Source: Bog-159 sp049511415
Lineage (GTDB): Bacteria > Acidobacteriota > Terriglobia > Bryobacterales > Bryobacteraceae
Reading direction: 5' to 3'
NCBI GenBank assembly: GCA_049511415.1
Contig: JBEKYC010000040.1
Coordinates: 1-64,000, forward strand
DNA length: 64,000 bases
Position 1 is the stretch's first letter. The number at the start of each line of letters is the position of its first letter. Below are positions 51,679 through 61,900 of this stretch, piece by piece. A program made the position numbers and the translations under genes. A model generated the notes under the pieces. The model made no database searches, was not told where the DNA came from, and saw only the letters and a list, made by a program, of their open reading frames with translations.

Positions 51679-54218
51679 GATTCTACCGGTGGTTGCTGAA
51701 GCTGTATCCCGCGCGCTTCCGCGAAGAATATGAGGCACCGCTCGAGCGCCAGTTCCAGGACGATTACAAGGATGCGCCGCACGGCTGGGCCCGGGCGGCG
51801 TTTTGGCTGCGGGCATTCGGCGATTTGGCGGTTTCGATTCCAGTCGAGTTCGCACGCGAACTGCGGCAGGACCTCGCCTATGCCGCGCGCGTCTACCGGC
51901 GGCGGCCACTGGTCACGGTGCTGGCGCTGACGGCGCTAGCGTTGGCTATCGGCGCCACGACCGGAGTGTTCAGCGTGCTCAACGCGCTGTTGATCCGCGG
52001 CCTGCCGTTCCGCGATCCCACACGCCTGGTGGAAGCCGCCGGCTATCCCGCAACTACGCTGACGGAGCGCCCCGCATTGTACGGCTGGCGGGCAGGCAGT
52101 CCCTACTGGAGCGACGTCGCGCTGTATCAGACGGCGCAGATGAATCTCAGCGGACGGGACCGCGCGGCGCGCACCCAGGTTACTCAGACTTCCGCGAACT
52201 TCTTCTCCCTATTGGGCGCCGAGCCGGACTTCGGCCGGGCATTCCTGCCGCAAGAAGATGTGCCGGGCAAGAACCAGGTTGCGGTGATCGGATACGGCCT
52301 ATGGCAACAGCTCTTCGGCGGCGATCCGCGGGTGCTGGGCGCCACCATTCGCGTGAACGGCACGCCGCTGACCGTGGTCGGCGTGGCGCCGCCGGATTTC
52401 GACTTCCCTGCCCGCACCACGGTCTGGACTCCCACGGTTTTTGAAATTGAGCGGCTGCCCGTATCGGGCGCCATCTGGACGCATACCATCGGCCGGCTGA
52501 AGCCCGGCATGCGTCTGGCTCAAGCGGATAACATCCTCACGGCCGAGCTGCGGCGCAGCCTGCCGCAGGCGTTGCAGCGCGATCCGCCGCGGTTGATCTC
52601 GCTGCAGGATCAGCTTGCCGGACCCGTCCGCCAGGCGTCGCTCGTGCTGTTGGCGATCGTGGTCTTCGTGCTGCTGATCGCCTGCGCCAACATGGCGCAC
52701 TTGTTGCTCTCGCGGGTTATCGCGCGGCGCCAGGAGATGGCTGTCCGCGCGGCCATGGGGGCCAGCCGCGCGCGTCTGACGCAGCAGCTAATTACCGAGA
52801 GTCTGGCGTTGACCATGGGCGCCGCAGCCGCCGGATTGGCGGTCGCCCAGTGGGTGGCGCGCCTGGCAGCCAGCGTCCAACCCGCACAACTATCGGCGCA
52901 GGACTATTCCATACTGGATTGGCGCGTGCTTGGATTTGCGCTGGCGGTGGCCCTGCTGACCGGCGCGATTTTTGGCGTGCTGCCGGCCTGGCTGATGGGC
53001 CGGACACAGCCGGCGGTGGATGCTGTTCGCGCGCACCGGGGCACGGAGGCGACGGGCGCCCATCGCACGCGCGCGGTCTTGATCGCTTTACAGGCGGCCT
53101 GCACGGTGGTGCTGGCGGCCGGATCGCTCACCATGGGCCGCAGCTTCCTCCGGCTGCTCGGAACCGATCTCGGCTTCCGCAGCGGAAACGTGGCCACGCT
53201 GACCGTGTCGCTGTTCGGCACGCGCAACCAGGCCGACCCGCAGGCGCGCCAATATTATCAGGAGGCGCTGCGGCGCCTGCGCGCAATACCCGGCGTGGAA
53301 GAGGCCGGCGCCGCCGACTATCTGCCCCTTATCAGCCAACCGCTCATGCTTCTCCGTGCCGGCCTCGATTCCGGCCGGGAAGTCTCGGCGGTGCCGGTCA
53401 CCGTGACTCCCCATTACTTTGGCAGTATGGGCGCCAATATTATCGCGGGCCGCGACTTTACGGACGCCGACCGGGAAGGATCGGAGCCGGTGGTGATCGT
53501 GAATCGGGAATTCGCGCGCCTGGCCGGCGGTGCGGGAACGTTGATCGGCCGGCGCATCAAGCTGCCTTTCGTCGGCGCGACATCCGGCACTATCATTGGT
53601 GTGGTCCAGACGACGCGTTTCAATCCGTCCGCGCCAAACCTCCCGCAATTCTATCTGGCGGCGGCCCAGTATCCTCCGTCGTTCGCCACTTTCGTAGCGC
53701 GCGTGCACGGGAAGCCCGAACGGTACCTGGCAATCTGCCGTGACGCCGTACAGCGGGTCGATCCGCAGGCGCCGGTGTACGATGCCCTGACGCTAAGCGA
53801 GCGATTAAACGCCGCGGTGGCGAAGCCGCGCTTTTACACCACGGCCATGTTGTTTTTTGGAAGCTTCGCGATGCTGTTGGCGCTGCTCGGGATTTATGGC
53901 ATGGCCTCGTATTCCATTTCCCAGCGCACACACGAGATCGGCGTGCGGATTGCGTTGGGCGCCGGAACGCCGCGCTTACGGTTCGCGCTCCTGCGGGAGA
54001 GCATGTTGCCGCTGGCCGCCGGCATGACCGCGGGAGTCGCGGCGGCTGCCGAGCTAGGGCGCTTCCTGGAGCAACTGATCTCGGGCGCGCAGCCGGTGGA
54101 TGCCGGCGCCTGCGCAGCCGCGGCATTGCTGCTGGCGTTTGCCGCGGCGCTGGCGGTGTGGTGGGCGACGGCGCGCGTCCTGCGGGTTGATCCGATGGTT
54201 GCGCTGCGCGCGGAGTAA
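51675..54218 (+). CDS. ADOP-family ABC transporter permease with N-terminal prefix domain
   Basis: 847 residues. An ~85-residue cytoplasmic prefix (FYRWLLKLYPARFREEYEAP) typical of ADOPs paired with PadR precedes the first helix ALTALALAIGATTGVFSVLN. Then a MacB-type periplasmic domain, first FtsX domain (ANMAHLLLSRVIARRQEMAV), second periplasmic domain, and second FtsX domain (SISQRTHEIGVRIALGA), ending in RVLRVDPMVALRAE. Coupled to padR by ATGA. Transport substrate unknown. No ATPase gene is adjacent. Confidence 0.9.
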   Translation: MRFYRWLLKLYPARFREEYEAPLERQFQDDYKDAPHGWARAAFWLRAFGDLAVSIPVEFARELRQDLAYAARVYRRRPLVTVLALTALALAIGATTGVFSVLNALLIRGLPFRDPTRLVEAAGYPATTLTERPALYGWRAGSPYWSDVALYQTAQMNLSGRDRAARTQVTQTSANFFSLLGAEPDFGRAFLPQEDVPGKNQVAVIGYGLWQQLFGGDPRVLGATIRVNGTPLTVVGVAPPDFDFPARTTVWTPTVFEIERLPVSGAIWTHTIGRLKPGMRLAQADNILTAELRRSLPQALQRDPPRLISLQDQLAGPVRQASLVLLAIVVFVLLIACANMAHLLLSRVIARRQEMAVRAAMGASRARLTQQLITESLALTMGAAAAGLAVAQWVARLAASVQPAQLSAQDYSILDWRVLGFALAVALLTGAIFGVLPAWLMGRTQPAVDAVRAHRGTEATGAHRTRAVLIALQAACTVVLAAGSLTMGRSFLRLLGTDLGFRSGNVATLTVSLFGTRNQADPQARQYYQEALRRLRAIPGVEEAGAADYLPLISQPLMLLRAGLDSGREVSAVPVTVTPHYFGSMGANIIAGRDFTDADREGSEPVVIVNREFARLAGGAGTLIGRRIKLPFVGATSGTIIGVVQTTRFNPSAPNLPQFYLAAAQYPPSFATFVARVHGKPERYLAICRDAVQRVDPQAPVYDALTLSERLNAAVAKPRFYTTAMLFFGSFAMLLALLGIYGMASYSISQRTHEIGVRIALGAGTPRLRFALLRESMLPLAAGMTAGVAAAAELGRFLEQLISGAQPVDAGACAAAALLLAFAAALAVWWATARVLRVDPMVALRAE

Positions 54219-54293
54219 CCGAATCGCGTGCCCGGCGCGCCCGGTAGCGCAACCGGTGCGCCATGTTCTAGAATCGAAGAATACCCGCCACAT

Positions 54294-54370
54294 GGGCGCG
54301 TAGCTCAGTTGGTTAGAGCGCCTGCTTCACACGCAGGAGGTCACAGGTTCGAGTCCTGTCGCGCCCACCA
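54294..54370 (+). tRNA. tRNA-Val (anticodon CAC)
   Basis: A full cloverleaf of 77 nt with encoded CCA. Acceptor GGGCGCG/CGCGCCC, D-arm GCTCAGTTGGTTAGAGC, anticodon stem CCTGC/GCAGG with loop TTCACAC (anticodon CAC), T-arm ACAGGTTCGAGTCCTGT, discriminator A. Confidence 0.95.
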
Positions 54371-54401
54371 TTGAACTGCTTCTGAATCAGCGATTTGCTG
54401 G

Positions 54402-54494
54402 CTCTACGCCAAAGATGGGGCTCTACGCCAAAGATGGGGGCAGCCTCCCCGAATCCCGGCTCTACGCCAAAGATGGGGGCAGCCTCCCCGAATC
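54402..54494. repeat. 39-bp tandem repeats just after the tRNA
   Basis: A 35-base unit starting CTCTACGCCAAAGATGGGGG and ending CAGCCTCCCCGAATC occurs at 54421-54455 and 54460-54494 (period 39). Its first 19 bases also occur at 54402-54420. Each full unit can fold (GGGG..CCCC). The unit joins onto the end of the arylsulfatase remnant. No spacers, so not a CRISPR array. Confidence 0.85.
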
Positions 54495-54925
54495 GCACTT
54501 GCCCTCTGTCTTTGATACCCTTCGGCCAGTGGATGACCGCCGATCGTTAGTGCCGCCGCCATGAGCCGTCTGTTTATAATAGGGGAACGGCGTGTTTCCG
54601 GCCATGGCCCAGCCCAGAGAATAGTTCGTGAAGGATCTGCCGGTGCCGATGTCGAGACGGTCGATATTCGCCAGAAACTGGTCAGGCGACCCACTTGCTC
54701 GTCGGTATAGTCGCGAAACCCGGCAAAAGCGGATTGCAAGCGGACATAAAACTTCTTCTGGTCCCCGGTCAGTTCACTCCATGGTTTGATCCCCGGATTG
54801 CGGCGGCTCAATTCGGTGTTGGCGGGTACCAGTCCCAACTGTTTCTGCCGTCTCAGGCGATCTTCGCGCGTCTGATCCCATCCCTTTTCAAAGATCGGCA
54901 CATACTTATCGTGATCCACCACGTC
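54485..54925 (-). pseudogene. arylsulfatase fragment with several frameshifts
   Basis: Three frames give consecutive pieces of one arylsulfatase. From ATG 54922: KYVPIFEKGWDQTREDRLRR, KQLGLVPANTELSRRNPGIK, YVRLQSAFAGFRDYTDEQVG and RLTSFW. After a shift near 54660: IDRLDIGTGRSFTNYSLGWA and MAGNTPFPYYKQTAHGGG. After another shift near 54545: AVIHWPKGIKDRGQVRFGEA. The order and spacing are those of the middle third of alkyl/arylsulfatases (AtsA type). The catalytic C/S-x-P-x-R region and the C-terminus are missing. Decay is advanced. Confidence 0.75.
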
Positions 54926-55757
54926 CGCCGAAAGATGATATCGGTTTGTTCGGTGAAATGCAGAGTGACTCGGCCGCGCTCGTGTTTGACGCCAGTAACT
55001 CGTGTCGAAATTGTGAGTTTTTCGAAAATCTTCTTTCCGCGGCTTTCTCTTGGACGCATCCGCGTAATTCTTTTGCGCACGGCGGCGGCGGATGTCAATG
55101 GCAACGTGTCAATGACGATCACGGTATCTTCGGGCGCCGCCGCCGGCGCTAACCGCGTTCACCTGTCTGGAGCAGGATGCGCGCGGGAAGACGATGGGCT
55201 TCGGCATAAGCCCGGTCGAGAGTCCTACGACGCGCGGCCAAGCCGCCGGTAGGGCTTTCTGGAAGGGCCAACGGTCCTGCCTTCCGCCGACCATGCCATC
55301 GTCTTTGAGAGCTTGCGTCCTTTCCGGGAGCCTCATTGCGAGGGTTAGGGACATCCATGGCTATGGTCGGCAGGGGAAGAAAGTGCAGACGTTCATCTTC
55401 GAAAGTAATCAGGACGGGCTGCGGTCCATTTGAGTTCAACGCCGCAGGGGAGAATGACCGCGGTAGTATCCGAACACGGTGACTCTGTTGTTGACCGCTT
55501 AGCTGACAAAATCCCGGTGCCCAACTGCAACATCTGCACCTGAAAGTGCGAAAGTTGCCGAACCTCTTTCCGAGGGTCGTTTTCACACTCGCGACGAACG
55601 CGCGTTGTCTACCCCTGGCGCCAAGGCCGTTTACACCGCGCCGCGCCCGCTGCCGATGGCAATTTCGCCGGCATGCACTCGGTTCTCCGGCCTATTCCCC
55701 TGCATGGCTTTTTTGTGCTTTGGTCTACTATCTCTCGATGGTGAATGAAGTGCTTAA
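54926..55757. other. 832-nt stretch without a supportable gene
   Basis: Several open frames exist on both strands, but none has convincing composition, start and homology. A minus-strand piece near 54950-55060 (IFEKLTISTRVTGVKHERGR, VTLHFTEQTDIIF) reads somewhat like protein and may be another gene remnant. It sits between degraded arylsulfatase and other remnants, so I read the stretch as decayed coding DNA. Confidence 0.4.
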
Positions 55758-56291
55758 GTGGAAATTCGCCGTTGCGCTTCCAGCCGCATCCAGCTCGACG
55801 GCCGCTTCCAAATGCAGCAACGGCGCATCGCTGACGGGTTCGGATGTTGGCAGGCGATGCTCGTTCAGTTGAAACTCACAATTCTTGCAGTGGTCGTCCC
55901 CATCGTTCTCCCGGCCGCCGTTGCCGGCTGGTTGCAGAAATGGCTCCGGATGCCGCAGTTTGGCTCCGCCGGCTTGTCAGTGAAAGCTGCACTGTTTTGC
56001 GGGGCTTTGGGTGTCGCACTTCTGTACCCCTGGATCAATCTTCACCTGGCGGGGAGAAACGGCGCCACTTTCCGTGCCGGCAATTTGACAAGCGCGTCTA
56101 CCGTTGCCGCGAAACTCCGCATCCGGCCCACCGACGACCGGTGCGCCTTCGTTTGCGCTGCGAAAGGGTCAATACTGTCGAGAGTCGCACAGGGTGGTGT
56201 TAGCGACGCCGAGCTTGACTGCGCCGCAAGTCGCGGAGCGTCCCTCGATTGCTCGGTAATAACTTCCGATGCCGAGGTGTATTCGGCTTGA
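55758..56291 (+). CDS. doubtful open frame with two hydrophobic segments
   Basis: Up to 177 residues. LTILAVVVPIVLPAAVAGWL and AALFCGALGVALLYPWINLH could be membrane helices, but the N-terminal and C-terminal thirds look like random translation of GC-rich DNA, and no good ribosome site is visible. It may be a membrane-protein remnant in the decay zone. No family recognised. Confidence 0.25.
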   Translation: MEIRRCASSRIQLDGRFQMQQRRIADGFGCWQAMLVQLKLTILAVVVPIVLPAAVAGWLQKWLRMPQFGSAGLSVKAALFCGALGVALLYPWINLHLAGRNGATFRAGNLTSASTVAAKLRIRPTDDRCAFVCAAKGSILSRVAQGGVSDAELDCAASRGASLDCSVITSDAEVYSA

Positions 56292-56383
56292 GCGAATTCA
56301 TCCAGTGCGAGTGGGTCGCGAGTGTTGCGCGTTTCGAACCGGAGAAACCTAATTCAGAAACTCTGCGATAGAGGTCGCAAAAT

Positions 56384-56845
56384 ATGCCGAAGACGACAGT
56401 TGGATTGTTTGAGAATCCTGGCCTCGTGGACGATGTCGTCCGCGAGATCGAGTCCCTTGGTTTTCCCAGGAGCGAGGTCCGCAGTCTGGAGGAGCCGGCG
56501 ACCTTCGAGGTCACCGGTGTAATGAGCTTTCCACGTCTCAATTTCGAAGTCGACTCGATCCGAGGGCTTACCAGGATCGGAGCGACCAGGGCGGAGGCAC
56601 AGGCTTATCTCGAAGGAATGCGGCGCGGAGGAGCTCTGGTTTTCGCGACAGGTTCGGACGAGAGAGTGGAGGCCGCCGCGGATATCATGAACCGGCACGG
56701 CGCGGTGGAGGTCGAACAGATCAGTGGCCTCGAACCGCAGTTAGAGGGGCTGGTTCGCGACAGCGTGACGTCCGAGCGCGATACTCCCGTAATGGCCGGG
56801 AGGCTCCGCCAGTCGGGTGGCGGCGCCTGCCTTTTCGTTTGGTAA
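56384..56845 (+). CDS. general-stress-type protein (YflT/GSP17M-like)
   Basis: 153 residues. It begins KTTVGLFENPGLVDDVVREI, continues with ESLGFPRSEVRSLEEPATFE, and has the duplicated alpha/beta pattern GLTRIGATRAEAQAYLEGMR, RGGALVFATGSDERVEAAAD and IMNRHGAVEVEQ. This is the architecture of the heat/general-stress family with ACT-like folds (members 'low-temperature-induced' or YflT-like). The C-terminus (RLRQSGGGACLFVW) does not resemble the family and may be altered. It stands alone between gene remnants. Confidence 0.7.
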   Translation: MPKTTVGLFENPGLVDDVVREIESLGFPRSEVRSLEEPATFEVTGVMSFPRLNFEVDSIRGLTRIGATRAEAQAYLEGMRRGGALVFATGSDERVEAAADIMNRHGAVEVEQISGLEPQLEGLVRDSVTSERDTPVMAGRLRQSGGGACLFVW

Positions 56846-57045
56846 CTGGGGGCCCCCGATTCTATGAATCGCGGGAGTTGCCGCCACAAGACATTCTGGA
56901 CAATGGCGCGTGGAGGATGGCGCACTGCCCCAGGAAATTGCGCAAAGGCTGCGAAAGATAACCAGTTCCTATGGGCGTCTGGGAGACGGCCCAACCTCAG
57001 CGATGACAGGGGGAGCGGCGAATCTGTGACGCGCCCAGCGGCGCC

Positions 57046-57125
57046 GATGGCCGCGTTGTTTCTGGATACCGGCGGCGTCCTGCTACACAGTGGGTGGTAT
57101 TCGAAGCATCCTCCACACGCATTTC
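57046..57125 (+). pseudogene. HAD-hydrolase N-terminal fragment
   Basis: AALFLDTGGVLLHSGW followed by YSKHPPHAFQV matches the first strand and loop of HAD-family hydrolases of the type LFLDIGGVLLTNGW. The nucleophile Asp is present; the second Asp is replaced by Gly-Gly as in that subgroup. Nothing further of the enzyme can be found before the acetate kinase remnant. Confidence 0.55.
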
Positions 57126-57183
57126 AAGTCCAGGCGCGCGAAATTGGCTTCGTTCGGATCGCCGTACGAATGGGCCCTACATG

Positions 57184-57717
57184 AAACCGGCGAAACCAAG
57201 CGTCCCGACGACCAATGGCGGCTGCTGGAGCATCAAGTTCGGTGTGTACCAGGCAGGCGCACCGTTACAGCGAAGGCTTCATGGGACAGTCGATCGCATC
57301 GGCATGCGCGGGACGAATCCGACGTTCGAAGCCCTGGCCACGAATCGGCACGACGGCCGCAGCACCGATGCCTCCGACCACAAATCAGCGGCAACTTTTC
57401 TGATGGATTGGGGCGGTATCGAATCGGTACAGGATGCGGAAGACCGCGTCGTCCACGGCACGATGGAACTGATCGAGACGTTCCGCCAACGCCATCCGAA
57501 ACTGCCTCAGGTAGCGTGTTTTGACACGGTGTTTCACCGCGCCATGCCGCGTCTCGCCAAGCTGTTTCTCATCCCGTGGACAACTCGCGCACTGGACGAC
57601 CCGTCGGCAACGATTTGCCGCGTCATCCTCGCCGATCTGTGCAACGGCGCGAGCATGGCCGCCACGCGCGGCTACAAAAGCATCGACACCAGTGCCATGC
57701 GTGGAATTCGGACCTGA
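57184..57717 (+). pseudogene. ackA: acetate kinase remnant with internal deletions
   Basis: One open frame of about 177 residues gives recognisable acetate kinase pieces in order. NGGCWSIKFGVYQAG (from NSGSSSIKF), DASDHKSAATFLMDW, DRVVHG (from HRVVHGG), LPQVACFDTVFHRAMPR, RVILADLCNGASMAA (from HLGNGASMAA) and KSIDTSAM. The segments between VVHG and ELIETFR (~35 residues) and between PIP and DDPSAT (normally YGFHGLS...) are missing, as is everything after SIDTS. Essential residues (Ser of NSGSSS, His of HLGNG) are changed. The deletions happened to keep frame. It cannot be a working kinase. Confidence 0.75.
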
Positions 57718-57731
57718 GAAGGAGATTCCGA

Positions 57732-58964
57732 TTGACAGGTGATACAAACCAGCCCGCACCCATCGGCCCCGACCATCAAATCGCGGCTCCACGTCCCCGT
57801 CATAAGACTGCGTGGATCGTCATGTGGATTCTGTTGCTACTGGCCGTTGTACTCGCGTTCGTACTGATCTTACGCCACCGCCAGGAGGCCCAGAAAAAGG
57901 CGGCGGCGTTGGCACGGCCTGTGCCGGGGATCACCGTCACGAGTGCGACGGCTCAAAAGGGTAACATCGGCGTTTATCTCGACGCCATCGGCACGGTCAC
58001 TCCGGTCTATAGCGATTCGATTACGACCCAGGTGGATGGCCTGATCGTTGCCGTGCACTATACGGAGGGTCAGCGGGTAAACAAGGGCGATCCGCTGATT
58101 GACATCGATTCGCGTGCGTACCGCGCAACTCTTTTGCAGGCGCAAGGCGCACTCGAGAGGGACGAAAATGTGCTCGCGCAAGCACAGATGGACCTGGATC
58201 GCTACCGTGCCGCCTGGGCGCGCAACGGCATTGCCAAGCAAATCCTGGACGACCAGGAAAAGCTCGTGCTCCAGGACCAGGGCACGGTGAAAAACGACCA
58301 GGGAACTGTGCAATACGACCAGGTTCAGGTCGACTTCTGCCGTATCACCGCTCCCATCGCCGGCCGCGTGGGCCTACGGCTGGTGGATCCGGGCAACGTA
58401 GTGCAGTCCGATGGAGCCACTACGCTCGCAATCATTACACAGTTAGAGCCCATCACCGTAATTTTTACAATACCGGAGGACAGTTTGGGACAGGTGGAGG
58501 CCCGCTTGCGCAAGGGCGCCAAGCTCCCCGTGGATGCCTACGATCGTACGGCGCAGACGAAGATCGCCAGCGGGACGTTGTTGACGATCGACAACCAGAT
58601 CGACACTACCACCGGGACGGTAAAAGGGCGTGCGCAATTCCCCAACCAAAACGATGCGCTATTTCCAAACCAGTTTGTAAACACACGCCTGCTGGTGAAT
58701 ACTCTGCAGGGGGTGACGCTGATTCCGTCATCGGCTATTCAGCAAAATGGGCAGGCATCGTTCGTGTATGTGATTCAAAACAACATCGCGCACATGCACA
58801 GCATCACGCCGGGGGTTACCAGCGGTGGGGTAACCCAAGTTGCAGGCATCAACCCGGGGGACATCATCGCCAACAGCAGCTTCGATAAGTTACAGGACAA
58901 CTCCAAGGTCGTCATTTCGACCAAGCCTGTCACGGCCGCCGCGAGCGGGAGCGGCGCACCGTGA
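57732..58964 (+). CDS. mdtA: RND efflux periplasmic adaptor (MdtA-like)
   Basis: 410 residues from a TTG at 57732, seven bases after AAGGAG (57719-57724); the longer frame upstream is the acetate kinase remnant in another register. Cytoplasmic leader, membrane anchor (WIVMWILLLLAVVLAFVLIL), then lipoyl half-motif DAIGTVTPVYSDSITTQVDG, LIVAVHYTEGQRVNKGDPL, a coiled-coil hairpin (ALERDENVLAQAQMDLDRYR), second lipoyl half CRITAPIAGRVGLRLVDPGN and beta-barrel ITVIFTIPEDSLGQV. It would connect the two pump subunits downstream to a TolC channel. GTGA overlap with the next gene. Confidence 0.9.
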   Translation: MTGDTNQPAPIGPDHQIAAPRPRHKTAWIVMWILLLLAVVLAFVLILRHRQEAQKKAAALARPVPGITVTSATAQKGNIGVYLDAIGTVTPVYSDSITTQVDGLIVAVHYTEGQRVNKGDPLIDIDSRAYRATLLQAQGALERDENVLAQAQMDLDRYRAAWARNGIAKQILDDQEKLVLQDQGTVKNDQGTVQYDQVQVDFCRITAPIAGRVGLRLVDPGNVVQSDGATTLAIITQLEPITVIFTIPEDSLGQVEARLRKGAKLPVDAYDRTAQTKIASGTLLTIDNQIDTTTGTVKGRAQFPNQNDALFPNQFVNTRLLVNTLQGVTLIPSSAIQQNGQASFVYVIQNNIAHMHSITPGVTSGGVTQVAGINPGDIIANSSFDKLQDNSKVVISTKPVTAAASGSGAP

Positions 58965-61900
58965 GTCCGTCCCGTCCGTTTATTCTGCGGCCGGTGGCCA
59001 CGGCTTTGCTGATGGCGGCAATACTCCTGGTCGGCCTTGTCGGCTATACACAACTGCCTGTCTCCGCATTGCCGGAAGTCGATTATCCGACCATTCAGGT
59101 GCTCACATTTTATCCCGGGGCCAGCCCCAGCGTTATGGCGACGACGGTGACGGCGCCGCTGGAGCGTCAATTCGGCGAACTGCAGGGATTGAGCCAGATG
59201 ACCTCCACCAGTTCCGGAGGCACTTCCGTCATCGTGCTGCAGTTTAATCTCACTCTGGCTATAGACGTAGCCGAAGAAGAGGTGCAGTCCGCCATCAACG
59301 CTTCGCAGAGTCTTTTGCCTTCCATCCTGCCCTCGCCGCCGGTCTACAGCAAGACGAACCCCGCCGATGCTCCGGTGCTCACGCTGGCCATTACCTCGAA
59401 TTCCATGCCGCTTTCCCAGGTCGAAGACCTGGTGGACACGCGCCTGGCGCCCAAGATTTCGCAGCTCAACGGGGTCGGCCTGGTCACCATTAGCGGCGGC
59501 CAAAAACCCGCCGTCCGCATTCAAGCCAATCCTACGGCTCTGTCCTCCTACGGCATCAACCTGGAAGACTTGCGCACGGCGCTGACACAGGCCAGCGTGA
59601 ACGCCGCCAAAGGGAACTTCGACGGGCCGCGCCAGGATTACCAGATCGATGCCAACGATCAACTGGTTACCAGCGGCGACTATCGCAACGTTGTGGTTGC
59701 ATACCGCAATGGCGCGCCGGTGATGCTGCCCGACGTGGCCAGCATCGTGAACGGCGTGGAAAACAATAATCAGGCCGCTTGGATGAATCAGACTCCCGCC
59801 GTTATCCTGAATGTGCAACGGCAGCCTGGGGCCAACACCATCAGCGTGGTCAAGAGCATTAAGGCACTACTGCCGCAGATGCAGGCCAACCTGCCCACGG
59901 GCATTCAGGTGACCACGCTGACCGATCTGACCGTCGCCATCGAGGCATCCGTATCCGACGTTGAATTCGAATTGCTGTTGACGGTCGGGCTCGTCGTCCT
60001 GGTCATCTTCCTCTTCCTGCGGAGCCTCTACGCCACCATTATCCCGAGCGTGGCTGTGCCTCTGTCGCTGGTCGGCACCCTGGCGGCGATGTACGTCCTG
60101 GGATACAGCCTGGATAACTTATCGCTGATGGCGCTGACCATCTCCACCGGTTTCGTGGTGGACGATGCCATCGTGATGATCGAGAATATCTCGCGCTACA
60201 TCGAAGCGGGCGATGCCCCCATGGAAGCAGCTCTTAAGGGCGCCGAGCAAATTGGCTTCACCATCATGTCGCTCACCGTGTCGCTGATCGCCGTGCTGAT
60301 TCCGCTGCTTTTTATGGGCGATGTGGTGGGGCGCCTCTTTCGCGAGTTTGCGGTGACGCTGGCCGTCACGATCATCGTTTCGGCAGTGGTGTCTCTTACG
60401 CTCACGCCCATGATGGCTGCGCGCATCTTGCGGCACCGTCCCGAAGAGCAGCAGGGGCGCATCTACAAAGCCTCGGAGCGCGTATTCGAGCGGATGATCG
60501 CGTTCTACGGCCGGACCCTGAAGTTCGTCCTGCGATACCAGACCGTTACGCTGTTGGTCGCGTTGGCTACCCTGCTGTTAACGGTTTTCCTGTATACCAT
60601 TATCCCAAAGGGATTTTTCCCGATACAGGACACGGGCGTTATCCAGGGAATATCGCAGGCGCCGGCGGCGATCAGTTCCCAGGCCATGGCCAAGAAGCAA
60701 CTGGAGATGACCAAGGCCGTTCTGGACGACCCGGCGGTGCAAAGCGTCTCGTCGTTTATCGGCGCGGATGGAACCAATACCACGACGAACAGCGGCCGGA
60801 TGTCGATCAACTTAAAGCCGCTCGACCAGCGCAAGATCAGCGCCGCCGATCTGATCCGCAGGCTCAATTCCCGCGTGAGCCAGGTTGAGGGAATCCAGCT
60901 TTTTATGGAACCGGTACAGGACATTACCGTGGATGACCGGGTGAGCCGCACACAATACCAGTACGCACTGGAAGACCCCGATGCCGGCGAACTGACCGAC
61001 TGGACCAACCGGTTCATCCAGCGGCTGAAGCAGTTGCCGGAGCTGGAAGACGTGGCCACCGATCAACAACCGGGAGGGCTGGCCTTGTCTCTGGTGATCG
61101 ACCGGGTTACCGCATCGCGGCTGGGCATCGCGCCTTCGACTATCGACAACACCCTGTATGACGCCTTCGGCCAGCGTCAGATCAGCACGATGTATACCCA
61201 AGTGAACCAGTATCACGTGGTGCTCGAGAGCCAGCCGCAATTTCAAAAAGACCCCAACAAGCTGAACCACCTTTACATTCAGTCCAACGCGTCTTCCGGC
61301 ACAAGCGGCACGGGAGCCGCTTCTTCTTTTGCTTCTTCCGGATCGTCCTCCGCGGGATCCAATGCGCTGACGACTTCCGCACTGTACACTCCGTCGGCGA
61401 ATTCCCTTGCTCCTCCCGCGAATGCCCTTTCGCCGAACGCCTCGACGGCGGCGTCCAATGGAGCCACCTCCGCGGGTAGCACCAGTTCGGCCACCAGCAG
61501 TGCCGTGCCGCTAAGCGCCTTCGCCCACTTCGTGAATACCACGGAGCCGCTCGCCATCACCCACCAGGGTCAATTTCCCGCGATCACCGTGTCGTTCAAT
61601 CTGGCACAGAATGCTGCGCTTGGCGACGCCATCGCCGCGGTGGACAAAGTGCAGAAAGACATGCACATGCCGGCCAGTCTGCAGGCAGGTTTTCAAGGCA
61701 CCGCGGCATCGTTTACGAATTCACTGGCCAATGAGCCGGTGCTCATTCTAGCCGCGCTGGTCGCGGTTTACATCGTGCTTGGCGTGCTGTACGAGAGCTT
61801 CATCCATCCGATCACGATTCTGTCCACGCTGCCGTCGGCGGGTGTGGGCGCTTTCCTCGCGTTGATTATTTTTCACCAGGACTTAAGCGTCGTGGCGATC

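Noticed and set aside
54294..54370. tRNA-Val as attachment site of the phage-structural cluster
   Set aside because: The cluster is 28 kb away and no copy of the tRNA 3' end is seen near 10 kb or 26.4 kb.
54402..54494. CRISPR-like repeats
   Set aside because: Only two full copies, four-base intervals, no spacers and no cas genes.
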